A stretch of DNA of 32,421 nucleotides from assembly GCA_902573015.1 (NCBI GenBank), contig CACGIE010000015.1:1-32421 (forward strand), read 5' to 3'. The notes beneath the pieces were generated by a model. It was given only the letters and a program-made list of their open reading frames with translations, was not told where the DNA came from and did no database searches. This document shows, in pieces, positions 8,471-15,722 of the stretch. The stretch's first letter is position 1; every line of letters begins with the position of its first letter. This DNA is from an uncultured Candidatus Poseidoniales archaeon. GTDB lineage: Archaea; Thermoplasmatota; Poseidoniia; Poseidoniales; Thalassarchaeaceae. Both the position numbers and the translations under genes were made by a program.

Positions 8471-8587
8471 ATGCGCGTGACGAAGTGCCCAAATTGCGGT
8501 TCAGAGGTAGACGTTTCCGGGATATCAGCCTCATATGGGGGTCACAACTTCTATTGCGTAATCTGCGGCCACTCATGGCACGTCTAG
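8471..8587 (+). CDS. 38-residue zinc-ribbon microprotein (not in ORF track)
   Basis: A short open frame reads MRVTKCPNCGSEVDVSG and ends with CVICGHSWHV. Two CxxC knuckles (Cys6/Cys9 and Cys29/Cys32) make a complete four-cysteine zinc ribbon, which takes up almost the whole protein. GGGGAG lies five bases before the ATG, a plausible Shine-Dalgarno, and the gene follows the two-TM gene by 45 bp. The last 15 bases overlap the 3' end of the NOG1 gene on the other strand. Single-ribbon proteins of this size occur in archaea and may bind nucleic acid or a partner protein; no specific role can be read here. The motif is unlikely to be chance because both knuckles, the CG-turn residues and a ribosome site occur together. 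Confidence 0.75.
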   Translation: MRVTKCPNCGSEVDVSGISASYGGHNFYCVICGHSWHV

Positions 8588-9634
8588 ATCGAAGTCCTCT
8601 CTTGCATCATCCTCTCTAGGCCAGTTCTCGGGAAGTTTCAGTGGGTCTTCCACCCTGTCCGCATCGATAATCTCAATCAGATCAGAACGTAGGTCCTCCA
8701 GACCATGCCCTGTTAGTGAACTAATCCTATGGTCATCTGCAGGGTTTTCTTCTTCGGTTATATCGGACTTGGATGAAACTAGTAGGACTCGCCTATCGGA
8801 GAGAAGACCTCGCACCTCCATCAGGAGTCTCTCCTGCTCTGAAATAGGAGTTGTAGACTCGGAAGATCTGTCTATCAGGAAGAGAAGTACATCTCCTAGG
8901 TGCTCTAGGGCGGCAATGGCCTGCATCTCAATTTGGTTCCTCTCATCCATTGGCCGGTCCAGAAGTCCCGGAGTATCCACCATCTGGTATACCCTCCTAC
9001 GATGCGTGAAGTGACCCACGTGCAATTGTTTGGTGGTGAATGGGTAAGACGCAACTTGTGGCTCTCCGCTGGATAGTGCCCCGATAAGAGCAGATTTTCC
9101 AACATTGGGAGATCCAGCTACCACGATACAGGGTTCGCTTGGATCGATTGAGGGCAGTTTTCTCAGGATATTCCTGGCATCTCCTAGCCAAATGATCTGG
9201 GGCGAAATCTGATCAATTACTGAGGAAAGTCTCCCGTATGCGTGTCTCCTTGCCTTGTGAAAACCATCAATGTCCCTCAATCTCAGGATCTTTGCCTGAG
9301 CCTCTCCAGAAATTCTCTGAGACCTCTCTGCAGCCCATTGTAGGGAAGCCAGATTTCTCTTGTAGTCATCACATCCTACTGCTGCGTCTACAAGAGATCG
9401 GTCGAATTCTGTCAGTGCATTCAGGCTAGGCCACCTATCAACGTACGAGTTCAGAGTCTTGGTCGCCACGTCGCATGCAGACTGGACCATTCGGTTCATC
9501 TGCTTCCTAACTCTGTGGTATTTGTCTGGATCCTCGACCAAATCCGCCTGACTGCTCGCCCTTCCGAATGCTTTGTCAAGAATTTCTTGAGGATAGAGTA
9601 CGGTCGGAATTGACCTCCATTCAACTGATGCCAT
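8573..9634 (-). CDS. NOG1-type GTPase (ribosome assembly)
   Basis: An OBG-HflX superfamily GTPase of the archaeal/eukaryotic NOG1 group, linked in eukaryotes to large-subunit assembly. G1 is AGSPNVGKSALIGAL, followed by VASYPFTTKQLHVGHF, where switch I/G2 is NOG1-like, and G3 is DTPGLLDRPMDERNQIE. The G4 motif reads SKSD rather than NKxD, and SSLTGHG fits G5. The helical N-terminal NOG1 domain (PTVLYPQEILDKAFGRAS) is present. The track start at 9829 is too early: it would overlap the divergent gene at 9751. The ATG at 9634 has GGAGG seven bases upstream and gives 353 residues, close to archaeal NOG1. An ATG at 9679 is a less likely alternative. The 3' end overlaps the zinc-ribbon microgene by 15 bp. 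Confidence 0.9.
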   Translation of the reverse strand: MASVEWRSIPTVLYPQEILDKAFGRASSQADLVEDPDKYHRVRKQMNRMVQSACDVATKTLNSYVDRWPSLNALTEFDRSLVDAAVGCDDYKRNLASLQWAAERSQRISGEAQAKILRLRDIDGFHKARRHAYGRLSSVIDQISPQIIWLGDARNILRKLPSIDPSEPCIVVAGSPNVGKSALIGALSSGEPQVASYPFTTKQLHVGHFTHRRRVYQMVDTPGLLDRPMDERNQIEMQAIAALEHLGDVLLFLIDRSSESTTPISEQERLLMEVRGLLSDRRVLLVSSKSDITEEENPADDHRISSLTGHGLEDLRSDLIEIIDADRVEDPLKLPENWPREDDAREDFDLDVP

Positions 9635-9750
9635 GGCACTGCCTCCGTCGACTCCGCCACGGTATTGCACTTCAATCATTAGCAAAGTTGGAGAAAAAAA
9701 GAAAATGTTCTGACCCGCTTGTTTTTCTATGACCTCCGGAACGTAGGCAT

Positions 9751-10203
9751 ATGTCGGACGCAACGGGCGGAGGTGACGACGGCACCCTGCCACAGTGGGC
9801 CAGGAGTTTCTTTGAGGAATATGGTTCACCAGACCTCGGTGAGTTGGGCGATGTTTTTCATGGGCCTCTTCTAGACCGGAAGTACGGCCTAAGGAAAGAT
9901 GACCTGGTAGAGATTCTTCTCGATAGTAGGATGCTTCCAGAAGGAAGGGACCCCTGGATAAAGGGGATGATGGTAGGGGGGAGAAGTTCTTCTATCGATA
10001 TCCTGGACGAAGACAGAGGTTTCAGGTCCATATCACGAGATGCCATCGTGGAGGTAAGGCTAGTTACGCACCTCAGGAAGTCATACATAGAGGATGAAGA
10101 GTTACTAAAGTTCGAGAAGGAAGACATGAAGAGAAGGTCCGAGGTTCACGAGATGGCGGAGAAAACCAGTGAGGGGCACGGCAACAATCTGTCTTGGGGG
10201 TGA
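9751..10203 (+). CDS. hypothetical acidic protein, possible small beta-barrel
   Basis: Unrecognised protein of 150 residues. It has a flexible Gly/Asp-rich N-terminus (SDATGGGDDG), a helical-looking segment with QWARSFFEEYG, a central segment DPWIKGMMVGGRSSSIDILDEDRGFRSISRDAIVEVRL (read as consecutive strands), and a charged helical C-terminus LLKFEKEDMKRRSEVHEMAEK. The strand pattern with turning glycines loosely recalls Sm-like or other small RNA-binding barrels, but no Sm signature is convincing. The ATG at 9751 lacks a Shine-Dalgarno. A GGAGGTGA at 9769-9776 lies inside the frame and encodes Gly-Gly-Asp, with only a CTG (9787) suitably placed downstream. It is the first gene of a plus-strand run; the next gene starts just after its stop. 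Confidence 0.65.
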   Translation: MSDATGGGDDGTLPQWARSFFEEYGSPDLGELGDVFHGPLLDRKYGLRKDDLVEILLDSRMLPEGRDPWIKGMMVGGRSSSIDILDEDRGFRSISRDAIVEVRLVTHLRKSYIEDEELLKFEKEDMKRRSEVHEMAEKTSEGHGNNLSWG

Positions 10204-10207
10204 GTCT

Positions 10208-10540
10208 TTGGATAATCTATCAGATATGGAGTGTATTCCCTGTAAAGGCGGAGTTCCGCCCCTAAGTGAGGAGGAATCGAGTGCTTTCCTATCTCAGATT
10301 CATGATGATTGGGAGGTAGTAGAGAACCATCACCTTACTCGTACATGGTCATTCCCAGACTTCGCGTCGGCTCTGGAATTTACCAATCAGTTGGGAGAAA
10401 TATGTGAGCAGCAGAATCATCATGCGGACTTCGAATTAGGGTGGGGGAGGGTTGTTTCCGTTATCTACACGCACAAGATTGACGCCCTCACTGAATCTGA
10501 CTTCGTGCTGGCGGCTAAGTTCGACACCATCCAACGGTGA
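10208..10540 (+). CDS. pterin-4a-carbinolamine dehydratase (DCoH/PCD family)
   Basis: The PCD family dehydrates 4a-hydroxytetrahydropterin during pterin recycling; some microbial members have been linked to molybdopterin metabolism. The signature is clear: CKGGVPPLSEEE at the N-terminus, then EQQNHHADFELGW with paired histidines at the active site, and VSVIYTHKIDALTESDFVLAAKFD. The track start at 10169 lies inside the previous gene. A TTG at 10208 is preceded by GGGGGTGA with four-base spacing and is my choice (110 residues). An ATG at 10226 would give 104 residues, also normal, but lacks a ribosome site. The stop overlaps the next frame as GTGA. No aromatic amino acid hydroxylase is seen in the window. 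Confidence 0.9.
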   Translation: MDNLSDMECIPCKGGVPPLSEEESSAFLSQIHDDWEVVENHHLTRTWSFPDFASALEFTNQLGEICEQQNHHADFELGWGRVVSVIYTHKIDALTESDFVLAAKFDTIQR

Positions 10541-10545
10541 GAAGG

Positions 10546-11112
10546 ATGGGTGGCGTGCAGGAAGCATTGACTTCCAGACGCACAGTTTACAGGTACAAGC
10601 GAGAGGAGGTTCCCGATCGGATTCTCGAGAGTGCATTCGAGGCTGCCAGAAATGCGCCCTGCCACAAGAATACTCATCCATGGAAATTCTACGTAATGGG
10701 TGAGAAGACCAGAGAATCACTGATACCTGAAGTTGAGAAGCTGGCGAAGAAAAAATCGATAGATGGAGAAGAAGAAGGGGCCGGCATCTCCAAGGCCATT
10801 GAGAAGATAATCTCCCCTCCTTTGCTAATATGTGTGACGAGCGCCAGAAGTCCTCAGGACCCATTCAGGGAAGAAGAAGACTATGCTGCGACGGCATGTG
10901 CAATCCAGAACATGACCCTATCACTATGGGGCAATGGTGTCGGCTCTCAGTGGAGTACCGGAGCAATAACTCGATCCGATGCTGCATATGCGGCAATAGG
11001 CGTATCTAGGGAGGAGGAGCGGATTGTTGGATTCATCAAGGCCGGATATCCGGAGAAAATTCCATCAATTACCAAGAAGGCAGTGGAGGAAATAAGGGCC
11101 TATCTGCCTTAG
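10546..11112 (+). CDS. nitroreductase family FMN-dependent oxidoreductase
   Basis: A flavoprotein of the nitroreductase fold, which transfers electrons from NAD(P)H through FMN. The N-terminal SRRTVYRYKREEVPD and the following LESAFEAARNAPCHKNTHPWKFYV match the family's FMN-phosphate-binding arginines and the A-P-S/C-x-x-N-x-x-P-W/R-F pattern. Near the C-terminus, VGFIKAGYPEKIP corresponds to the conserved G-Y-P element. About 190 residues is usual. The track start is GTG at 10537, overlapping the PCD stop; the ATG at 10546 sits five bases after GGTGA and is preferred, though coupling from the GTG is possible. The natural substrate cannot be predicted; quinones, nitro compounds, flavins and pterins are all used in the family. 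Closely coupled to the PCD gene. Confidence 0.88.
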   Translation: MGGVQEALTSRRTVYRYKREEVPDRILESAFEAARNAPCHKNTHPWKFYVMGEKTRESLIPEVEKLAKKKSIDGEEEGAGISKAIEKIISPPLLICVTSARSPQDPFREEEDYAATACAIQNMTLSLWGNGVGSQWSTGAITRSDAAYAAIGVSREEERIVGFIKAGYPEKIPSITKKAVEEIRAYLP

Positions 11113-11144
11113 GATGATTCGAATTTGGAAAAGGGATTGGTAAA

Positions 11145-12167
11145 TTGAGGAAGATAGTATATCCCAGAGCAGGTGGTGTCGAAACCATACAGATAGTAGA
11201 GGCAGAGGATCCATCGCCCGCGAAGGGAGAGGTTTGCGTGAGAGTTCACCGTGCAGGAGTGAACTTCGCAGAGCTGATGATGAGGCAGGGCTTGTATGGC
11301 TCAAGTCCTGACTACCCTTTCACCCCAGGATACGAAACAGCGGGCGAGGTGATAGGCTTGGGAGAGGGGGTTGATTCTCTGAATAAGGGAGACCGGGTCC
11401 TCGCAATGACTGGATTTGGGGGTTATGCTGAGAAGGTCTGTCTAGATGCAAGAAGAGCGGTAAAGATTCCCGACTCTGTCTCTTTCGATCAGGCTGCAGC
11501 AATCCCGGTTACCTACGGAACCTCGTATCACATGCTAGTTCATCTAGGAAGAATAGTCCGGGGAGAAACCGTTCTAATCCACCATGCGGCAGGGGGAGTT
11601 GGGACTGCAGTTGCACAAATCTGCAATGCCCTAGGTGCGTCCCTAGTAATCGGAACTGCTTCGGCACCGAAGAGGGATTTCGTTGAGTCATTAGGAATGA
11701 GGTTCGTGGACAGGGAAGAGGAGGATTTCGTAGATGTCTGCAAGAGCCTTACAGAAGGAAAGGGAGTCCATCATGCAATAGACCCGGTAGGTGGCAAACA
11801 CCTACTACGATCATACAAGTCTCTAAGGAAGGGAGGAAAGTTGTACTACTTCGGGGCATCTGCTGCAGTGAAGGGCAACAGAAGGTCGAGGCTTTCTGAG
11901 TTCAGGATGTGGTGGGGGATGCCAAGATTCGACCCACTAAAGCTGATGTCCTCGAACAAGGCAGTTTTTGGAGTCCACATGGGATTGCTAGAGGATGAGT
12001 CGGTTTTCAAGGGCCATCTTGATGATTTGTCCAGGATGCTCAGTGACGGGGAAATAGATCCAATAATCGATGGAGTTTGGAGGTTTGAGAATGTGGCTGA
12101 TGCCCAGATGCATATGCACGATAGGAAGAACATGGGAAAGGTGCTGCTGGACTTCTCCCCTCAATGA
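11145..12167 (+). CDS. quinone-oxidoreductase-like MDR protein (VAT1/QOR type)
   Basis: A medium-chain dehydrogenase/reductase of the zinc-free quinone oxidoreductase branch, expected to reduce quinones or enones with NAD(P)H. RVHRAGVNFAELMMRQGLY and PFTPGYETAGEVIGLGEGV form the N-terminal GroES-like domain. HHAAGGVGTAVAQICNALGA is the Rossmann dinucleotide site with the AxxGxxG motif. The catalytic zinc ligands of alcohol dehydrogenases are absent. The C-terminal part, with LYYFGASAAVKG and a WW-containing segment, resembles the VAT1-like group. The start is TTG at 11145, the only site that gives the family's normal N-terminus (RKIVYPRAGGVE). Length 340 is standard. It ends the run 9751-12167, and its stop directly abuts the stop of aIF2-beta on the opposite strand. 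Confidence 0.9.
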   Translation: MRKIVYPRAGGVETIQIVEAEDPSPAKGEVCVRVHRAGVNFAELMMRQGLYGSSPDYPFTPGYETAGEVIGLGEGVDSLNKGDRVLAMTGFGGYAEKVCLDARRAVKIPDSVSFDQAAAIPVTYGTSYHMLVHLGRIVRGETVLIHHAAGGVGTAVAQICNALGASLVIGTASAPKRDFVESLGMRFVDREEEDFVDVCKSLTEGKGVHHAIDPVGGKHLLRSYKSLRKGGKLYYFGASAAVKGNRRSRLSEFRMWWGMPRFDPLKLMSSNKAVFGVHMGLLEDESVFKGHLDDLSRMLSDGEIDPIIDGVWRFENVADAQMHMHDRKNMGKVLLDFSPQ

Positions 12168-12599
12168 CTACAGCCTGACCGGCCGAGTTGCCCCACATGC
12201 TTGACACTTCAGAAGGGTAGTCCTGTCCTCCCTAACGAACCGAGTGTCCGGAGCCTTGCACTCCCCGCATAGAATGAAGGCCTTAACGTACGAGACGATC
12301 TTCTCCTTGATTCTCTTAGGCGGTACCTTCCCCTTCAGCATGATTCTAAATTGCTCTCTGCTACCAGACGTACCAAGTTCGTTTAGCAGATATTGGAACA
12401 CATGATTCGCGTCCCTATCCATGGAGTCAACAATCTCTGAGAAGTTCCTGAGAATGGTCTGGCTACCTTCAATCATGATGTCTGGTTGTGGCATTGTCCA
12501 CCTAGACCTCTCACTGATGTCCTTGGGGATTCTATCCCTAGCCCGTTCCAATAGTTCCTCGTAGTCGTGGTTGGTCACGGCTGTGCGAGAATAGTGCAC
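12168..12599 (-). CDS. translation initiation factor aIF2 subunit beta
   Basis: The beta subunit of the heterotrimeric archaeal initiation factor that brings Met-tRNAi to the small subunit. The central alpha-beta domain contains TILRNFSEIVDSMDRDANHVFQYLLNELGTSG, typical of eIF2-beta/eIF5, followed by FRIMLKGKVPPKRIKEKIVSYVKAFILC. The C-terminal zinc ribbon reads CGECKAPDTRF and CQACGATRPV. Length 143 is normal for archaea. The start is GTG at 12599, supported by GAGGTGA four bases upstream, an almost complete match to the anti-Shine-Dalgarno. It is a single-gene unit, divergent from dut across 59 bp and convergent with the MDR gene with no base between the two stop codons. Confidence 0.95.
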   Translation of the reverse strand: MHYSRTAVTNHDYEELLERARDRIPKDISERSRWTMPQPDIMIEGSQTILRNFSEIVDSMDRDANHVFQYLLNELGTSGSREQFRIMLKGKVPPKRIKEKIVSYVKAFILCGECKAPDTRFVREDRTTLLKCQACGATRPVRL

Positions 12600-12658
12600 C
12601 TTTTCACCTCACCGGGAGTTTTGGGAACGGTCAAGGACCTGTTCTTACTCGAACTGCC

Positions 12659-13108
12659 ATGGGAGACGCCCCGGTTGTGAAGGTTGCAAAGACCGATCAC
12701 AATGCCAGAATGCCAACGAAAGGGAGCGAGCATGCTGCTGGATGGGATCTGTACTGCTTGGAGGACACTGTGGTAAATTTCCGCTCTAGCGTCAAGGTCA
12801 AAACTGGTCTTAGAGTTGCCATTCCGGAGGGTTTCGAAGGGCAAGTGAGGGCTAGGTCTTCTCTTGGATCCAAGGGGCTCATCCTCCCTCACAGCATTGG
12901 GACGATTGATGCAGACTACAGGGGAGAGTTGTTCGTCCTAATGACGTGGATCGGGGAGGGCGAGTCGTACGAAGTAAAATCTGGAGAAAGAATTGCCCAA
13001 TTGGTAATTGCCCCGATTCCGGATGTACAGTTCGCCGAGGTCGATGAGGGGGATCTGGGGGAAACCAAGAGGGGGGACGGTGGTTTCGGTAGCACCGGAA
13101 GATTCTGA
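12659..13108 (+). CDS. dut: dUTP diphosphatase (trimeric dUTPase)
   Basis: It hydrolyses dUTP to dUMP and pyrophosphate, keeping uracil out of DNA and providing the dTMP precursor. All five motifs of trimeric dUTPases can be seen in order: AAGWDLYCL (1), RARSSLGSKGL (2), GTIDADYRGEL (3, with the catalytic Asp), GERIAQLVIAP (4) and RGDGGFGSTGRF (5, the mobile C-terminal arm). This separates it from archaeal dCTP deaminases, which lack the complete motif 5. Length 149 is typical. The ATG at 12659 has no good Shine-Dalgarno. It leads the plus-strand run dut, GfcR-like, lysS, SnoaL-like. Confidence 0.95.
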   Translation: MGDAPVVKVAKTDHNARMPTKGSEHAAGWDLYCLEDTVVNFRSSVKVKTGLRVAIPEGFEGQVRARSSLGSKGLILPHSIGTIDADYRGELFVLMTWIGEGESYEVKSGERIAQLVIAPIPDVQFAEVDEGDLGETKRGDGGFGSTGRF

Positions 13109-13120
13109 ACATACGAAATT

Positions 13121-13128
13121 CAATATTT
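13121..13128 (+). promoter_or_regulatory. candidate TATA element upstream of the GfcR-like gene
   Basis: CAATATTT within the AT-rich stretch AATTCAATATTTCC lies about 57 bp before the ATG at 13181. It predicts transcription start near 13150 and a leader of about 30 nt holding the hairpin described separately. This is visual evidence only. Confidence 0.3.
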
Positions 13129-13159
13129 CCCATAGTTTAGTCCCGGTGGATTCATATCG

Positions 13160-13173
13160 CCCCAACGCTGGGG
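13160..13173 (+). promoter_or_regulatory. inverted repeat covering the likely ribosome site of the GfcR-like gene
   Basis: CCCCA-ACGC-TGGGG is a perfect 5-bp inverted repeat with a 4-base loop. Its right arm, TGGGG, ends seven bases before the ATG at 13181 and contains the only Shine-Dalgarno-like sequence. As RNA it could hide the ribosome site; as DNA it could be an operator. A 5-bp stem can arise by chance. Confidence 0.3.
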
Positions 13174-13180
13174 ACGTTTG

Positions 13181-13762
13181 ATGCACCTAAGTGTAGATGA
13201 GTTGCGGAGCAAGGTCGAGGAGTTCAGAGAAAGCGGACTGAACACGCAACAAATAGCTGATGAGCTATCCTTGTCCCAGACTACTGTGCAATGGCTATCT
13301 GCCAGTGACTTCGAAGTCGATGAAAAGCCTCTGGATGTGAAAGTTGGATGGAGGTCAATAGCTGTCAAGGGAGAGAGGATAGAGGCAGTCTCGTATATTT
13401 TCTGCGACATCATTGATGAGATGGTTGGAGATGATGTTGACACGATTGTTGGCGTGAGCATTAATGGAATAGCTTTCGCACAGGCTATATCTTCTACCAT
13501 GGACCTAGAGATGTCAGTCGTTAGAAGCATCAACGAGGACGTCAGTGGACACCTGTCCCAGGTTTACGCGGGCGTTGAAGGAAAGAGGGTTATCATCATA
13601 GACGACGTATACTCCAGCGGGAGGACAATGAAGAAAACTGCTTCCGATCTCAGTGATGCAGGTGCGGAAGTCAAGATGTGCATGGTCCTAGTCAACAAAT
13701 CATGGGACGATGACGTAGACGGAGTCCCACTTAGGGCTTTGATCAGAGCAGCGACGGTCTGA
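13181..13762 (+). CDS. GfcR/PyrE-like HTH-phosphoribosyltransferase protein
   Basis: An N-terminal helix-turn-helix (about residues 5-45; GLNTQQIADELSLSQTTVQWLSA) is joined to a type I phosphoribosyltransferase domain with the PRPP-binding motif VIIIDDVYSSGRTM. This arrangement is the archaeal orotate phosphoribosyltransferase-like group, one member of which (GfcR of Haloferax) acts as a transcription regulator of sugar metabolism. Here the HTH suggests DNA binding, with PRPP or a nucleotide as possible effector; catalytic OPRTase activity is not established. The track start is TTG at 13178, directly followed by an ATG at 13181 that I prefer (193 residues). It lies 8 bp upstream of lysS and is probably cotranscribed with it. 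Confidence 0.85.
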   Translation: MHLSVDELRSKVEEFRESGLNTQQIADELSLSQTTVQWLSASDFEVDEKPLDVKVGWRSIAVKGERIEAVSYIFCDIIDEMVGDDVDTIVGVSINGIAFAQAISSTMDLEMSVVRSINEDVSGHLSQVYAGVEGKRVIIIDDVYSSGRTMKKTASDLSDAGAEVKMCMVLVNKSWDDDVDGVPLRALIRAATV

Positions 13763-13770
13763 GGTGTCAT

Positions 13771-15348
13771 ATGCACTGGGCGGATTACACCGCACAAAGG
13801 CTCATGGAGCGAGGGGGAGAACAGGTCTCCGCTTCCGGCATAACTCCTTCTGGAGAATTCCACATCGGCCACCTGAGGGAGATTCTCTCGGCCGAAATGA
13901 TCCATAGGGCCTGCCTAGATGCCGGAATGAGTTCGAAATACATATTCATTGTAGACTCGATGGACCCTTTGAGGAGAGTCTACGACTTCCTCTCTCCAGA
14001 ATACGAGGAGTTCATTGGTTGCCCCCTAGCATTCATTCCTGCTCCTGAAGAGGACGGGAGTCCTGGAGATGGAGGCATAAGCTATGCTGAACACTTCCTC
14101 TCCCCATTCCTTGAAGCTCTCGAAGAAATAGGGGTCATTCCAGATGACATAGTAATGAATCATGAGACCTACGAGAAGGGACTGTTCGCCGAATATATCG
14201 ATTCAGCAATCACGAAAAGGAATGAGATAAGGGGAATAATCGAAGAGATTTCAGGGAGAGAACTGTCTGAAGACTGGTTTCCCTACAATCCAATGGGTTC
14301 TGATGGCAGTCTTGATCGGGTAAAGGTCACGGGATACGAGAAACCCTACGTCTTCTGGAAAGATTCTCACGGAAATGAGGGGAAAGCAGACATCAGAAAG
14401 GCGCAAGGCAAAATGCCATGGAGGATTGACTGGGCAGCTAGATGGGTCATTCATGAAATAACCTGCGAGCCCGCGGGGAAAGACCATGGCGCAGCAGGGG
14501 GGAGCTATGATACCGGAATACCAATATGCAAACTTCTTGGTGGAAATCCTCCTGAAAAGATGGTCTATGAATGGATACAACTCAAGGGCATGGGACCAAT
14601 GTCAAGTTCCACTGGGTTGACTATAGGTCCGATGGAAGCACTTTCAATAGTTCCTCCAGAAATTCTCCGATATGTCATTGCTAGAAGCAAAATGAATCGT
14701 CATATTGAGTTTGATACTGGTGGGATGATGTTCGTTACGGCAGACGAATATGAACGTCTCGTTTCCGAACCCCCAAGCATAGAAGAGGGGATGAGCAAAA
14801 GAAAGAAAATCTCAGTTAACACTCGTACTGGAGCGATGAGGCTCAGCCAAGTTTCTCGCATCTCGGTACCTTCTGAATCGGTTGGAGGGGTGTCATTCAG
14901 GCACCTCTCGATGTTAGCCCAGATCAAGTCATCAGATGATGATGTTTGGACATCACTAAACAAATCTGGACACATACAGGGTGAGCCTAGCGATTCCCTC
15001 AGGGTAAGGCTCACTAGAATGAGAAACTGGATTGGCGGGCCCCACTTCCCAGAAAACTCCAGAGTTAAGATTCGAAACGAAATAGGTGATGAGGCCAAGG
15101 AACAGATTGGCGATGAAGGAATTTTCTTTCTAAACGAACTTGCCTCGTTACTTTCTGAGTGCGAATGGAACGATGCAAGAATAGGAGGGGCAATATCGGA
15201 AGCTTGCGACTCGAGAGGGATATCCAGGAAGGAAGGTTATGCTGCGATTTACTGGGCTATGATTGGTAGGAGGTATGGCCCCAAGGCCTCATCATTGATA
15301 TTTGAAATGGATAGGGAGGAAATTGTATCCCTTCTTGGAAGTTCATAG
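13771..15348 (+). CDS. lysS: lysyl-tRNA synthetase, class I (archaeal type)
   Basis: Charges tRNA-Lys. It is the class I form found in most archaea and few bacteria, unrelated to the usual class II enzyme. The HIGH signature appears as SGEFHIGHLREIL near residue 35. The KMSKS loop appears as GPMSSSTGL, the serine-rich variant typical of class I LysRS. The N-terminus MHWADYTAQRL and the segment MPWRIDWAARW (the conserved W-R-x-D-W-x-x-R-W region) are characteristic. The 525 residues with an alpha-helical C-terminal anticodon domain match the family. A GAGGTG ribosome site lies just before the ATG, at the end of the GfcR-like gene. Confidence 0.97.
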   Translation: MHWADYTAQRLMERGGEQVSASGITPSGEFHIGHLREILSAEMIHRACLDAGMSSKYIFIVDSMDPLRRVYDFLSPEYEEFIGCPLAFIPAPEEDGSPGDGGISYAEHFLSPFLEALEEIGVIPDDIVMNHETYEKGLFAEYIDSAITKRNEIRGIIEEISGRELSEDWFPYNPMGSDGSLDRVKVTGYEKPYVFWKDSHGNEGKADIRKAQGKMPWRIDWAARWVIHEITCEPAGKDHGAAGGSYDTGIPICKLLGGNPPEKMVYEWIQLKGMGPMSSSTGLTIGPMEALSIVPPEILRYVIARSKMNRHIEFDTGGMMFVTADEYERLVSEPPSIEEGMSKRKKISVNTRTGAMRLSQVSRISVPSESVGGVSFRHLSMLAQIKSSDDDVWTSLNKSGHIQGEPSDSLRVRLTRMRNWIGGPHFPENSRVKIRNEIGDEAKEQIGDEGIFFLNELASLLSECEWNDARIGGAISEACDSRGISRKEGYAAIYWAMIGRRYGPKASSLIFEMDREEIVSLLGSS

Positions 15349-15392
15349 TTTGATTAGGAAACTATGAAATCGTAACTGGCTGGCGAGGAGAT

Positions 15393-15722
15393 ATGGCAGT
15401 CTACGAACTACTAATGAGGTCAATGGAAGAGAGGAACGCAGAGCATTACATCGAGGCATTGCACGATGACTACGAATTCGTGCGACACCAATCTGGAACA
15501 ACGATGGATAAGGAGCAAGTCAGTGAGATGATGAGGGGGATGATGGCAAATTCAGATGTCGTGATAGATGAGCCTAGATGCATCTATGAGAATGATGAGA
15601 TTCTTGTGGAGCACTCAATGATGGACTTCCCAGATGGAACTCGAGAAGCAGTAATGGCAGTACACACAATCAAGGATGGGAAAATCATCCGAACCGAAAC
15701 AGGTGCAACGCTAATTCAGTGA
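15393..15722 (+). CDS. SnoaL/NTF2-like small protein
   Basis: A 109-residue protein that looks like the SnoaL-like (NTF2 superfamily) cone fold: an N-terminal helix pair with ERNAEHYIEALHDDYEFVRHQSGTT, then strands including ILVEHSMMDFPDGTREAVMAVHTIKDGKIIRTETG. In this family a helix-strand opening containing a D-D-x-x-F/Y motif is usual. Members include isomerases, hydrolases and binding proteins, so function is open. GCGAGGAG lies two or three bases before the ATG. The end overlaps the carB stop on the other strand by 12 bp. It follows lysS by 44 bp. Confidence 0.75.
   Translation: MAVYELLMRSMEERNAEHYIEALHDDYEFVRHQSGTTMDKEQVSEMMRGMMANSDVVIDEPRCIYENDEILVEHSMMDFPDGTREAVMAVHTIKDGKIIRTETGATLIQ

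Noticed and set aside
9635-9829. N-terminal extension of the NOG1 ORF
   Set aside because: It overlaps the divergent gene at 9751, lacks homology to NOG1, and a Shine-Dalgarno marks the ATG at 9634.
13160-13173. Intrinsic terminator for dut at the CCCCA-TGGGG inverted repeat
   Set aside because: No T-run follows, it is 50 bp past the dut stop and sits directly before the next start codon, so a regulatory or chance reading is better.
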